Source: Bdellovibrio sp. SKB1291214
GTDB taxonomy: Bacteria; Bdellovibrionota; Bdellovibrionia; Bdellovibrionales; Bdellovibrionaceae
Length of the DNA stretch: 64,000 bases
Assembly: GCF_002209355.2 (NCBI RefSeq)
Contig: NZ_CP106855.1
Coordinates: forward strand, 3,224,001 to 3,288,000
Reading direction: 5' to 3'
Each line of letters opens with the position of its first letter. The stretch's first letter is position 1. The position numbers and the translations under genes were made by a program. Of this stretch, positions 26,340 through 34,901 are shown piece by piece. The notes beneath the pieces were generated by a model. The model was given only the letters and a program-made list of their open reading frames with translations. It was not told the origin of the DNA and made no database searches.

Positions 26340-27637
26340 AAGGACCGGCTGACAGCCAGCAAATAAGAATCGTTTTTTGAATATAGGCCCAGCGGATTTT
26401 CACTGCTACCCGCAATGAAGTCCGCTGTTAAGCTTACGTTCCAAGCATCGAATAATCTGCGACCCACCGTGATCTCTAGAAAGTGGCTGTAGTGGATTGT
26501 GTCATACAGGCCTAACACCGAAATATTCCAAACCTCCTTCCAGGTCAGGCGGCCTCCCGCCATCCAGGCCCTTCGAAATATCTCCGTAATTGAAATATTG
26601 GAATCATTTGATCTCTGGGAATCTAAGAATGAATACTGTAGAATCGCGATTAGCATAGCGTCGTTGAAGTTAAAAGTTTTCTCTAGCCCCAACACGTGTT
26701 CGTGAAGCCATCCCGGAAGATTATTGTAAGTTCCATAATCATCGGTGTAGCTTGTTGCATATTTGAACAGAAAGTCCCATTGACGGCTGACTAATGAAAA
26801 GCCGCCTTGTCGGATGCGGTGTTGTTTCATGTCCAGCCTAACATCACGGTCCACTTGAATGACTGTCTTAGGCGAAACCTGTACGATGGATCCAGTAACT
26901 TGGGGCTCTATAATCGGGTAATTTGCCGCGCCATCAAATCCAGAAATTGATAAATCAAAGATCGAAAAGGTCTTTTGCAACCGTAGCGCAAAATTGTTGT
27001 CGAGGGCATTGTCAAGTACCTGCGAGTTTCCCCAGTGATAGCGTAGGTTCGCCGGCAATAGCAGTACGATATTATTCCCAGGAACTTGGGGAACAAAAAC
27101 TTCTCGGGGAAGCCAACGGCTGTTCTCTCCGGGCATGATCGCCTCGCGAGAATTTGGAATATACATGAAATCATAATCAAACCAGCCTACGGATTCTGAA
27201 ATCAAGATGGACGGGGAGCCCAGTTTCTTAGAGCGTATTGGATCATAGATTTGCTTGCGATTTACGACGTCAATAGGGTTGTAACCATCAGTAACTCCCC
27301 AGGTAACAACGTTATAGCCCACAGAAATATTTAATACTTCTTTTTGGAATTTAAGATGGGCCTCGGAAGGTTCGAAAAATATTTGTTCATCACTGGACTT
27401 GTTATCTGGATTTGCCACGAATAAAGGTTTGAAATAAAAACGCCAATGTTCTCCAGATTTCCACTTAACTAAGGGATCTAGTTCTAGTTTTAATAGGTTA
27501 TCGTTAGTGTCGTCTCCGTAGATTTCAGGAAAGTACTGATCGGTTAATTGGAGGTCTGCTCCAAAACTCCATTCAGATTCTGCATTGGCATATTGATACC
27601 AAATCATGGTAAAAATAAAGAGGACGAGGATCTTCAT
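26336..27637 (-). CDS. Outer-membrane beta-barrel protein (porin-like)
   Basis: The 433-aa protein has a signal peptide (ending ANAES) and a series of amphipathic beta strands to the C-terminal Phe (LLAVSRSF). It resembles the DUF1302-like/alginate-export type barrels often encoded beside MMPL transporters and LolA-like proteins. The ATG lacks a clear Shine-Dalgarno. Its end overlaps the convergent secreted-protein gene by 4 bases. The substrate is unknown; export of a hydrophobic compound with the MMPL-LolA fusion is a reasonable guess. Confidence 0.72.
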   Translation of the reverse strand: MKILVLFIFTMIWYQYANAESEWSFGADLQLTDQYFPEIYGDDTNDNLLKLELDPLVKWKSGEHWRFYFKPLFVANPDNKSSDEQIFFEPSEAHLKFQKEVLNISVGYNVVTWGVTDGYNPIDVVNRKQIYDPIRSKKLGSPSILISESVGWFDYDFMYIPNSREAIMPGENSRWLPREVFVPQVPGNNIVLLLPANLRYHWGNSQVLDNALDNNFALRLQKTFSIFDLSISGFDGAANYPIIEPQVTGSIVQVSPKTVIQVDRDVRLDMKQHRIRQGGFSLVSRQWDFLFKYATSYTDDYGTYNNLPGWLHEHVLGLEKTFNFNDAMLIAILQYSFLDSQRSNDSNISITEIFRRAWMAGGRLTWKEVWNISVLGLYDTIHYSHFLEITVGRRLFDAWNVSLTADFIAGSSENPLGLYSKNDSYLLAVSRSF

Positions 27638-27685
27638 CGGAATAGTCTATTAGGGACGCACAGGAAAACAACGGAGACGGGAATT

Positions 27686-28183
27686 ATGCAAAGCCAGTCA
27701 CATAACTTTCAAACGGAAAATATTTTTGCAATAGAATCTGAAGCAGAGCTTGTTAAATGCTTTCGTTTGCGCGACCAAAAGAAATTAGTTCTTCCTGAGG
27801 GGTTAAAGTTTCCATTCAAGGTTCGGTCCTATTTCACGTGGAAGGAATCTTCGGGTGTGTACACTTATTTGGTTTTTAAAATGCCAAATTGGGACATGCC
27901 TAAGGGAGTCGCGTTTAAAAGAACCGCTTCAACGGGTGAGCCGATGGGTGGGTTGTGTAATTGGTGTCATTCCTATGGTACGTCAGAAGACATCGGTATG
28001 TTGTCTGTGGCTATGAGTGCGAATGTCAGCAGTTCCTATCTCATTTGCCAAGATCTGCGCTGTATCGAAAAGATTGAAGAGAATGCAATGCTTGCAGGGA
28101 AAAGCCCTGAAAAAAATATTGCCGATCTTTACTACAAGATGGCTAAGCTGTTTGAAAACATCAGTAATTTTAAGGCTGATTAA
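27686..28183 (+). CDS. FBP_C treble-clef zinc-finger protein (FusB/EF-G-binding-like)
   Basis: The 165-aa protein has a C-terminal domain with CxxC ... CxxxxC spacing (LCNWCHS and CQDLRC) matching the FBP_C treble-clef zinc finger. This domain forms the C-terminal half of FusB-type proteins that bind elongation factor G and rescue it from fusidic acid. The N-terminal part has no recognised FusB helical domain, so an EF-G role is only suggested. The ATG at 27686 has GGGA upstream; longer frames would overlap the barrel gene. It is convergent with the HxlR gene, overlapping by 4 bases. Confidence 0.72.
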   Translation: MQSQSHNFQTENIFAIESEAELVKCFRLRDQKKLVLPEGLKFPFKVRSYFTWKESSGVYTYLVFKMPNWDMPKGVAFKRTASTGEPMGGLCNWCHSYGTSEDIGMLSVAMSANVSSSYLICQDLRCIEKIEENAMLAGKSPEKNIADLYYKMAKLFENISNFKAD

Positions 28184-28503
28184 TTAGCCTTACCCCATTG
28201 AGCCATCATCTCCATCACCAAGTTTAAGGATTTGCCTTTTGTCGTTAGCGAATACTCCACGCGCGGAGGAATTTGATCAAAGACACGGCGACTGATGATT
28301 TTGTCGTTTTCCAATTCCCGTAACTGTAAAGTTAAAACACGCGCTGAAGGATTACCACTTAGTCTTTGTAACTCATTAAAGCGTTTTGTTCCTGATAACA
28401 GGTTATAGATAATCATTGGTTTCCATTTTCCACCGATCACATTCATGATTCGAGTAATTGGACATGGAGGTACTTTGGTTTTTCCGGCGGACTTTGTAAC
28501 CAT
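28180..28503 (-). CDS. HxlR-family transcriptional regulator (QorR/YtfH-like)
   Basis: The 107-aa winged-helix protein has the HxlR core (IGGKWKPMIIYNLLSGTKRFNEL, given here as one N-terminal block, residues ~25-47) and a conserved cysteine near the N terminus (PPCPITR) that senses oxidants or electrophiles in relatives. It is divergent from a quinone-reductase-like gene, the same layout as E. coli ytfH-qorB, and a palindrome sits between them. AGGAG precedes the ATG. It most likely represses the neighbouring oxidoreductase until quinones or reactive species are present. Confidence 0.87.
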   Translation of the reverse strand: MVTKSAGKTKVPPCPITRIMNVIGGKWKPMIIYNLLSGTKRFNELQRLSGNPSARVLTLQLRELENDKIISRRVFDQIPPRVEYSLTTKGKSLNLVMEMMAQWGKAN

Positions 28504-28551
28504 TTGAATCTCCTAAGGTTATATGAAACCGCTACAGTAACAAAATAGTGC

Positions 28552-28572
28552 GTACTTACATAATGTAAGCAC
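28552..28572. promoter_or_regulatory. Candidate HxlR operator
   Basis: A perfect 15-bp palindrome CTTACAT-A-ATGTAAG (28555-28569) extends to 21 bp with one mismatch pair. It lies midway between the divergent regulator and the quinone-reductase-like gene, where a shared operator would be. Confidence 0.6.
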
Positions 28573-28627
28573 TGGGTTTAGTATAGCATAAGTTTATTAG
28601 GCAAACCTACTCTGAAGGGAGATATTT

Positions 28628-29488
28628 ATGATCGCAGTAACGGGTGCTACAGGAAATTTAGGCAAATTGGCTATTGATGCTCTTTTAAAACAAGGTGTGA
28701 AACCTCAAGACATAGTGGCGGTTATCAGAAATAAAAACAAAGCTCAAGATCTTGTCTCAAAAGGAATCACAGTTCGCGAAGCTGATTACGGTAATTCTCA
28801 AGCTCTGGAAAAGGCCCTTCAGGGAGCAGACAAACTTTTGCTGATTTCAGGAAGTGAGGTTGGACAAAGAGTTTCTCAACACACCAATATCGTCAATGCA
28901 GCCCAAAAAGCGGGAGTTCAGTTTATCGCTTATACAAGCATTCTGAGAGCTAACGAAAGCAAAATGGAGCTGGCGAAAGAGCATTTTGCCACAGAAAAAA
29001 TGATCGAGAATTCTGGAATCACTCACGCCTTTTTGCGCAACAGTTGGTATATCGAAAATTATACGGAACAATTTGGTAATACTTTAAAAAGCGGAGTTAT
29101 TGGCGGCGCAGCTCGAGATGGTAAAATAAGTGCCGCAACCAGAGCTGACTACGCGGAGGCTGCAGCGAAAGTAATTTTAGGTGATACCTCCAAAGATGCT
29201 ATTTATGAGTTAGGGGGAGCCGCCTTCACGTTAACGGAACTGGCAGCAGTTACTTCCAAAGTTAGTGGCAAAAATATTGAATACAAAGATATGCCGGCGG
29301 CAGAGTTTTCAAAACTTCTTACAGGCTTTGGATTACCGTCTGCTTTTGCAGAAATTTTGGCTGATTCCGATGTTGGAATCGCTCGCGGTGATTTATTTAC
29401 CGACCGCGATGATCTTAAAAAACTCTTGGGCAGAAATCCCACATCCTTAGAGGAAGCGGTCAAGAAAGCCGTGCAACAGTACGCCTAA
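28628..29488 (+). CDS. NAD(P)-binding quinone oxidoreductase, QorB/YtfG-like
   Basis: The 286-aa atypical SDR has the N-terminal dinucleotide motif GATGNLG and matches the NmrA-like quinone reductase QOR2 family (AYTSILRA, LRNSWYIENY, DYAEAAAKVI). It reduces quinones with NADPH in the cytoplasm. GGGAG precedes the ATG. Its stop abuts the convergent exonuclease III stop with no gap. Control is probably by the divergent HxlR protein. Confidence 0.88.
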   Translation: MIAVTGATGNLGKLAIDALLKQGVKPQDIVAVIRNKNKAQDLVSKGITVREADYGNSQALEKALQGADKLLLISGSEVGQRVSQHTNIVNAAQKAGVQFIAYTSILRANESKMELAKEHFATEKMIENSGITHAFLRNSWYIENYTEQFGNTLKSGVIGGAARDGKISAATRADYAEAAAKVILGDTSKDAIYELGGAAFTLTELAAVTSKVSGKNIEYKDMPAAEFSKLLTGFGLPSAFAEILADSDVGIARGDLFTDRDDLKKLLGRNPTSLEEAVKKAVQQYA

Positions 29489-30262
29489 TTATTTTTTTAG
29501 ATTTAAGCGAACAGGGCAGTGGTCCGATCCCATCACGTCGGGACAGTGGGCTGCTGCCTTTAAGCGATCTGAAGCTTCTTTATTCACTAGGAAGTAGTCT
29601 AAGCGCCATCCAATGTTCTTTTCGCGAACACCCGGGCGATAACTCCACCAAGTATAATTATCAGGTCCTTGATCAAACTTTCTAAAAGCATCAACCCATT
29701 CTAGCTTGTCTAAGAACTTCGTCATCCAGGCGCGTTCCTCGGGAAGGAAGCCCGCATTTTTCATATTTGTTTTTGGATTTCGCAGATCGATTTCCTTGTG
29801 AGCGATATTAAAATCTCCACAAATCATCACCTCGCGGCCTTTTTTCCTTAAAGCTTCCAGTCTTTTTTCGGCGGCGGCACAAAACTCCAACTTAAATGGC
29901 AATCGGGTGTGCTCTCGCTGACTATTGGGGAAGTAGCTGTTAATCACAGTGATTGAACCAAAGTCAGCCTCAAGCCAGCGTCCTTCGCTGTCAAACTTGG
30001 GAATACCTAAGCCAATACGAACATCATCAGGTTCATTTTTAGAATAAACAGCTAAGCCAGAATAACCGGGTTTTTCCGCGAACGCCCATGAGGAATGATA
30101 TTTGGCTGGGTGATAGAATGTTTCATCCTTTTTAATGGCCTCGTCGGAAATTTTGATTTCTTGAAGGCATACCACGTCTGCCTTTTCTTTCTCGAACCAT
30201 TCGCGGAAATTTTTTTTGTGTACTGATCGCAAACCGTTCACGTTCCAGGAAATCAATTTCAT
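29489..30262 (-). CDS. xthA: Exodeoxyribonuclease III
   Basis: ExoIII (257 aa) is an AP endonuclease and 3'-5' exonuclease in base-excision repair. Catalytic blocks of the endonuclease/exonuclease/phosphatase fold are present: ISWNVNG with Asn, CLQEIK with Glu, CGDFNIAH with Asp and Asn, and GSDHCPV with the Asp-His pair. I chose the ATG at 30262, preceded by GAGG. It is a single gene. Confidence 0.93.
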   Translation of the reverse strand: MKLISWNVNGLRSVHKKNFREWFEKEKADVVCLQEIKISDEAIKKDETFYHPAKYHSSWAFAEKPGYSGLAVYSKNEPDDVRIGLGIPKFDSEGRWLEADFGSITVINSYFPNSQREHTRLPFKLEFCAAAEKRLEALRKKGREVMICGDFNIAHKEIDLRNPKTNMKNAGFLPEERAWMTKFLDKLEWVDAFRKFDQGPDNYTWWSYRPGVREKNIGWRLDYFLVNKEASDRLKAAAHCPDVMGSDHCPVRLNLKK

Positions 30263-30311
30263 TTCAGACCTCATTAAGGATAGAGTATAGCAAATATTCT
30301 GGAGAATTTAA

Positions 30312-30662
30312 ATGCTACTTCAAATCATAATAGCACTCTCAATCGGGGTTGTTGCCGGAGCTCTCGATATAATCCCTATGCTTAAGGATCTTAAAACGAA
30401 ACCTGCTATATATAAATTCTCCATAATCGCAGTATTTACCCAATGGGTCTTACTTGGATTGGTGATTCCTTTTATCTCTTGGGACATACCGACATGGTCT
30501 AAAGGCTTCATCGTGGGCTTATTAGGTATGTTGCCCACGATGATCCTTGCATATGGCAGAGTTCAAAATCTTGCGATCGCCCTCCGCATACTTGTGCATG
30601 GAGGTATTTTGGGTGCATTAGTGGCTGTGGCTAGCGAGGTAATCTTCAAGTTTATCAAATGA
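30312..30662 (+). CDS. Small four-helix membrane protein
   Basis: The 116-aa protein is mostly hydrophobic, with about four membrane helices (near residues 3-20, 34-52, 66-83 and 92-113). GGAG stands seven bases before the ATG. I recognise no family and see no conserved polar residues that indicate an activity. Its 3' end overlaps the convergent AHSA1 gene by 45 bases, so the two mRNAs are complementary at their ends. Confidence 0.65.
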   Translation: MLLQIIIALSIGVVAGALDIIPMLKDLKTKPAIYKFSIIAVFTQWVLLGLVIPFISWDIPTWSKGFIVGLLGMLPTMILAYGRVQNLAIALRILVHGGILGALVAVASEVIFKFIK

Positions 30663-31580
30663 CCCTGTCCAACCCATTGTCATGCCTGCTCTGCCTTGGA
30701 TGAATGTTTCCAATTCTTCCTGAGTATAGCTGCCGACAATTTCCCAGGTGATTGTCACGCGGGTTTGGTTGGTGTCTTCTTCAGCAAATTGTACTGTTGT
30801 TTGCACCACCGCCGGCCAAGTTGGCGCCATGGGATGGCGAGTTTGATTTTCCTTGTCGTCAGTGAACTCTTGAGTATAAACGAGCTTAGTTACGGGAGTG
30901 ATCTCAGAGTATTTCGCACGACCGTACATTTTAAGTCCGTTCTCATTTTCCATAGAATAAAACGTCGTACTGCCAGCTTTGATATCAGATCTGATGAACT
31001 TCATAGTAAAGCCCGTTGGTGCTAACCATTTCGCAAGGTGATCTGGATGAGTCCACACCTCGAACATGGTTTTGATTGGAGCCTCGAAAGTTCTGTTGAT
31101 AACAAATTTCTCTTTGCCAGTTTGTTCTTTATCCAAAAATTCTGCCAAGCGATCCCACGTAGAATTTCCGCTTGCTTGCTTGATGAATTTTTTCGTTTGT
31201 TCAGCGGCTTCGGCAGTTTCCAAAGCCATGATCATGTGCATTTTCGTCTTTCCACCCTTGACCTCTTCAAATGTCACAGTGACGCGGAAAAGGGGTGGGC
31301 GATCCTCACCACCGCCATGATCGTAAACCAGTCGGGAGTACTTTTCGACTTCGTGATAGATGGTTTTATTTTCCCATGTTTGTCCGTTAGGGCCATACAT
31401 CGTATAGGACCAATGACCACCGACTCGAAGGTCTTTGCTGTGAGTTTTAATCGAGTGACCACGAGGTCCCCACCAAAGAGCGGCCTGGTTTGGATCTGTC
31501 CAAGCATCCCAGACAAGTTTCACGGGAGCATCATAGATACGAGTTAGGTGAATTTCATTAGCTTTATTTTTTGCGCCCAT
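30618..31580 (-). CDS. Two-domain AHSA1/SRPBCC protein
   Basis: The 320-aa protein contains two AHSA1-type START folds, one in residues ~8-150 (HLTRIYDAPVKLVWDAWTD, WWGPRGHS) and one in ~155-315 (VINRTFEAPIKTMFEVWT, KWLAPTGF). It overlaps the ArsR gene by 17 bases, and an ArsR regulator with AHSA1 proteins is a common operon. The fused pair is less usual; single-domain genes are the norm. Ligand and role are unknown. Most likely it is controlled by the ArsR protein. Confidence 0.82.
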   Translation of the reverse strand: MGAKNKANEIHLTRIYDAPVKLVWDAWTDPNQAALWWGPRGHSIKTHSKDLRVGGHWSYTMYGPNGQTWENKTIYHEVEKYSRLVYDHGGGEDRPPLFRVTVTFEEVKGGKTKMHMIMALETAEAAEQTKKFIKQASGNSTWDRLAEFLDKEQTGKEKFVINRTFEAPIKTMFEVWTHPDHLAKWLAPTGFTMKFIRSDIKAGSTTFYSMENENGLKMYGRAKYSEITPVTKLVYTQEFTDDKENQTRHPMAPTWPAVVQTTVQFAEEDTNQTRVTITWEIVGSYTQEELETFIQGRAGMTMGWTGSFDKLEDYLASHSH

Positions 31581-31932
31581 TTTTCTTTCCCTTCGCTTTT
31601 TGTTTTTCTTTCGCGGTAACGGTTTTTAAGTAGGCATCGAGACGATCAAAACTATCCTCCCAGTGCTTGCGAATTTCTTCCATCCACTCGGAAACGTTAT
31701 CCAGGCCATCTGCTTTTATTTTGCAGGGTCTAAACTGTGCATCTTTTGTTTTAGTGATCAACCCAGCTTTTTCTAAGACCTTCAGATGTTTTGTTACCGC
31801 GGGAAGACTCATTTCCTTAAGAAACGGTTTTGCCAAATCTGAAACGCTAGCCTCACCTAAAGAAAGCTGCGCCAGCATGGCACGTCTTGTGGGATCTGCA
31901 AGAGCTTGAAAGGTCTGACTTAACTGATCCAT
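31564..31932 (-). CDS. ArsR-family transcriptional regulator
   Basis: The 122-aa winged helix-turn-helix protein matches the ArsR subgroup that goes with AHSA1 genes (QTFQALADPTRRAMLAQL, SLPAVTKHLKVLEKAGLI). I see no metal-binding cysteine pair of the classic ELCVCDL type, so it probably senses something other than arsenic. The C-terminal tail is Lys-rich. It is first in a two-gene unit with the two-domain AHSA1 protein and probably represses its own promoter. Confidence 0.88.
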   Translation of the reverse strand: MDQLSQTFQALADPTRRAMLAQLSLGEASVSDLAKPFLKEMSLPAVTKHLKVLEKAGLITKTKDAQFRPCKIKADGLDNVSEWMEEIRKHWEDSFDRLDAYLKTVTAKEKQKAKGKKNGRKK

Positions 31933-31937
31933 ATTTT

Positions 31938-31966
31938 ACCTATAGGTTAATTAACTAATAAGTTAA
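31938..31966. promoter_or_regulatory. Candidate ArsR operator
   Basis: Just upstream of the ArsR start lie the palindrome ACCTATAGGT (31938-31947) and the inverted repeat TTAACT-AATA-AGTTAA (31951-31966), AT-rich as ArsR operators usually are. The position fits autorepression. Confidence 0.45.
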
Positions 31967-32103
31967 ATATAAACTGTTGTGTGGGTTTTGTCAAAATGTA
32001 TGAATTGCCAGGTGAATTCAACAGCTTAAGATATGAGCTTCGATTTTTTCAGTTGCTCTGAATGAAACAAGGTTTATTGTTTATGCATGCTAACGAGGTG
32101 GGT

Positions 32104-33087
32104 ATGAAGGTCGCATTTTTTAGTGCACAAAGGTACGAAGAGGAAATTTTTCGTTCGGTGCAACAACAATCTCAAGTAGAGTTCGACTTTATTGAAGCAC
32201 GGCTCACTGAAAAAACTGTGCAGCTTGCAAAGGGTTATAGGGCAATTTGCGTCTTTGTGAATGATATCCTGAATGAAAAGGTTTTGACCGAGCTTCACGC
32301 GACAGGGGTTCGATTCATCGCGCTTCGTTGCGCCGGATTTAACAATGTGCATTTACCTACCGCTAAAAAACTCGATCTTCGCATCGTGCGTGTTCCTGAA
32401 TACTCTCCCTATGCTGTTGCCGAACATGCTGTGGCTTTACTTTTAACTCTGAACAGAAAAACTCATAGGGCCTTCGGACGTATCCGCGATCTTAATTTCT
32501 CATTAGAAGGATTAGTGGGTTTCGATCTGTATCAGAAAACTGTGGGTGTAATTGGGACTGGAAAGATTGGCCGAGTCTTTGTAAACATCATGAAAGGCTT
32601 TGGTTGTAAAATTCTTGTCTATGATATTAAGACAGATGCAGAAATAGAAAAAGTCGCAACCTACGTATCTTTGGATGATTTGTTAAAACAGTCAGATGTG
32701 ATTTCTTTGCATTGTCCTTTGAATGATAATACTCGCCACATGCTGGATACTCAGGCGTTTTATAGTATGAAAAAGAACGCTATCGTTATTAACACCGGCC
32801 GCGGAGCTTTAATTAATACACGCGCTTTGATTGAGGCTCTTAAAGCACATAAAATCGCGGGTGCTTGTCTTGATGTGTATGAAGAGGAAGAAGGTATCTT
32901 CTTTACGGATCAATCTAACGAAGGCATCACTGATGACATCCTGGCGCGCTTAACGACATTTCCGAATGTGATCCTGACTTCTCATCAAGCTTTCCTTACC
33001 CAAGAGGCACTTCAAAACATTGCCGATGTGACTACAGCCAACCTTGTTTGTTTGCTGGAAACCGATCATTGTGAGAACGAAGTGTGA
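32104..33087 (+). CDS. D-2-hydroxyacid dehydrogenase (LdhA-like)
   Basis: The 327-aa protein belongs to the D-isomer 2-hydroxyacid dehydrogenases and is closest in layout to D-lactate dehydrogenase LdhA. It has the NAD motif GVIGTGKIGRVF, INTGRGALINT with the catalytic Arg, the Glu of VYEEEEG, and the His in TSHQAFLT. It likely reduces pyruvate to D-lactate. I chose the ATG at 32104, preceded by GAGGTGGG, rather than the ATG at 32062. No partner genes are adjacent. Confidence 0.87.
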   Translation: MKVAFFSAQRYEEEIFRSVQQQSQVEFDFIEARLTEKTVQLAKGYRAICVFVNDILNEKVLTELHATGVRFIALRCAGFNNVHLPTAKKLDLRIVRVPEYSPYAVAEHAVALLLTLNRKTHRAFGRIRDLNFSLEGLVGFDLYQKTVGVIGTGKIGRVFVNIMKGFGCKILVYDIKTDAEIEKVATYVSLDDLLKQSDVISLHCPLNDNTRHMLDTQAFYSMKKNAIVINTGRGALINTRALIEALKAHKIAGACLDVYEEEEGIFFTDQSNEGITDDILARLTTFPNVILTSHQAFLTQEALQNIADVTTANLVCLLETDHCENEV

Positions 33088-33348
33088 AGATTAATTAAGC
33101 ATCTTAATGAGAATAACTCTGTTGTTTTTGCGATGAAGATTCACGTTGATCCGAGTCTTCTTAATTACAATTGATTTGGACACTTCACCGTTTCAAAAAC
33201 GAGTCAGTTTTGATAATTGCGCGGTTAAGTTTTTGTTAAAGCCCCCCGAGAAGTTAGGTATCCACGATAGAAAGTGGTGAAGGTTGTTGGTGTTTCAAGT
33301 TCGACCCTTCTTCAGTTGTAGAGCGTTTTTAAAAAGCGAGAAGAACAT
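33088..33348. other. Leader region upstream of the chemoreceptor gene
   Basis: About 260 bases without a gene. A sigma-28-like pair, TTAAGTTT (33225-33232), 12 bases, and CCCGAGAA (33245-33252), can be drawn ~100 bases before the start codon. It differs from the E. coli consensus in several places and has one extra spacer base. I see no other structure. Confidence 0.3.
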
Positions 33349-34863
33349 ATGAACTTCAATATGAGCCTTAAAGCCAAGCTATTTGCCCTTTGTATATTTA
33401 TGGCCACTATTCCGGTGATTGTGGGTGGAGTAGCCTTTTGGGGTATCCACGGCATCGGCAAATCCTATGAAAAGGTAACTGATGATGTTCTTGAAAACAT
33501 CGAAGTCGCTGATGAAATGTATCTGCACTTTCGCGCGATTCGCATCAGTCTTAGATCTCTAGGTCTTCCTGGTATGTCACATGAACAAGGTCTTCAATAT
33601 GTTAAGGAAGTCCAAGACAGTATTGCGGCATATGAGAAAGCCGACAAAAAATATACAAGCTCTGGATTTCTTCCAGGTGAAAAAGCCCCTTACGATAAGG
33701 TCAATGAAACATGGGTTTCATTTAAAGCGCTCGGTGATAACGCATTGAAACTATATCTTTCAGGTACTGAAGAGGATAAGAAAAAACTGATCGATATCTT
33801 CTTGGTGGACTGTCCGAGATATGCGAAAGCCTACGACGAATCCATTGCAAAACTGGTCGCATTCCACCACAAGAACGGTGAGGTTTGGGTGGAGGAAGCT
33901 CACGCAACTAGCGCCGAGACCAATATGATCGCTATTATTACTAATATAGTAGGCGTTCTGTTTGGCTTGGGTTGCGGTGCCTGGGTTGCGATTTCATTAT
34001 CCCGCTCAATTGCCAGTGTCTCTGACGAAATTGCTTTGGGCGCAGATCAGGTAAGTCACGCGGCCCAACAGATTACTGAATCGTCTTCTGCCTTGTCACA
34101 AGCTTCCTCTCAGCAGGCAGCGTCGCTTGAAGAAACAGTGGCGACTCTTGAAGAGTTAACGGCGATGGTTAAAGTGAACTCTGATAACGCCAAACAAGCT
34201 GCAAACCTTGCAACAGCGACTCGTGAAAGTGCAGTTAAAGGTGAAAAAGATATTCATGAGCTTATTAAAGCCATCCAGGCCATTGCAGTCGATTCTAAAA
34301 AAATTGCCGATATCACGTCAGTTATTGATGATATCGCCTTTCAGACGAATCTTCTGGCTTTGAATGCGGCAGTTGAAGCGGCTCGCGCTGGAGAGCAAGG
34401 AAGAGGTTTTGCGGTGGTTGCAGATGCGGTTAGAACTTTGGCTCAAAGAAGTGCTGAGTCCGCTAAAAATATCGCAAACCTGATCAACGAGAGCGTTGAA
34501 AGAATCGAAGAAGGCAGCGAGAAAGCCGAACAAAGTGGTGTGGTTTTCGCTGAGATCGTTAGCTCTATCAAAAAAGTTGCTGATCTAAGTTCTGAAATTT
34601 CGACTGCAAGCGAAGAACAAGCAAATGGCATCGTACAAATGGGTCAAGCAATGAATGACTTGGATCAAGTGACTCAGGAAAATGCCGCAGCCTCAGAAGA
34701 AGCAGCCACTTTCGCCGAAAAACTGTCACAGCAATCTATTGGACTTCGCACCAATGTGAAAGACTTGAACAATATTGTTGCGGGTTCTTCCGATGCGTCG
34801 CTTTCGGCTCAAGAGAAGGCTGAAGAAGATCTTCCGTTAAGAACTGTTCGTTTTGCTTCATAA
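33349..34863 (+). CDS. Methyl-accepting chemotaxis protein
   Basis: The 504-aa chemoreceptor has a first membrane helix (~residues 9-30), a periplasmic helical ligand domain (~32-190), a second helix (~192-215), and a cytoplasmic signalling domain. The hairpin tip is intact: [20 protein letters not shown] (within ~330-350) followed by [18 protein letters not shown] see no clear HAMP domain after the second helix and no CheR-binding pentapeptide at the C terminus, which ends RTVRFAS. It probably feeds the CheA/CheW pathway. The upstream site is weak. Confidence 0.92.
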   Translation: MNFNMSLKAKLFALCIFMATIPVIVGGVAFWGIHGIGKSYEKVTDDVLENIEVADEMYLHFRAIRISLRSLGLPGMSHEQGLQYVKEVQDSIAAYEKADKKYTSSGFLPGEKAPYDKVNETWVSFKALGDNALKLYLSGTEEDKKKLIDIFLVDCPRYAKAYDESIAKLVAFHHKNGEVWVEEAHATSAETNMIAIITNIVGVLFGLGCGAWVAISLSRSIASVSDEIALGADQVSHAAQQITESSSALSQASSQQAASLEETVATLEELTAMVKVNSDNAKQAANLATATRESAVKGEKDIHELIKAIQAIAVDSKKIADITSVIDDIAFQTNLLALNAAVEAARAGEQGRGFAVVADAVRTLAQRSAESAKNIANLINESVERIEEGSEKAEQSGVVFAEIVSSIKKVADLSSEISTASEEQANGIVQMGQAMNDLDQVTQENAAASEEAATFAEKLSQQSIGLRTNVKDLNNIVAGSSDASLSAQEKAEEDLPLRTVRFAS

Positions 34864-34901
34864 CCTGGTGCTTTCTTGGCGAACTGGTGTATAAGCAGGG
34901 G

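Noticed and set aside
31038-31547. 169-aa plus-strand frame opposite the two-domain AHSA1 gene
   Set aside because: The minus strand has two clear AHSA1 domains, while this frame has no domain or start signal.
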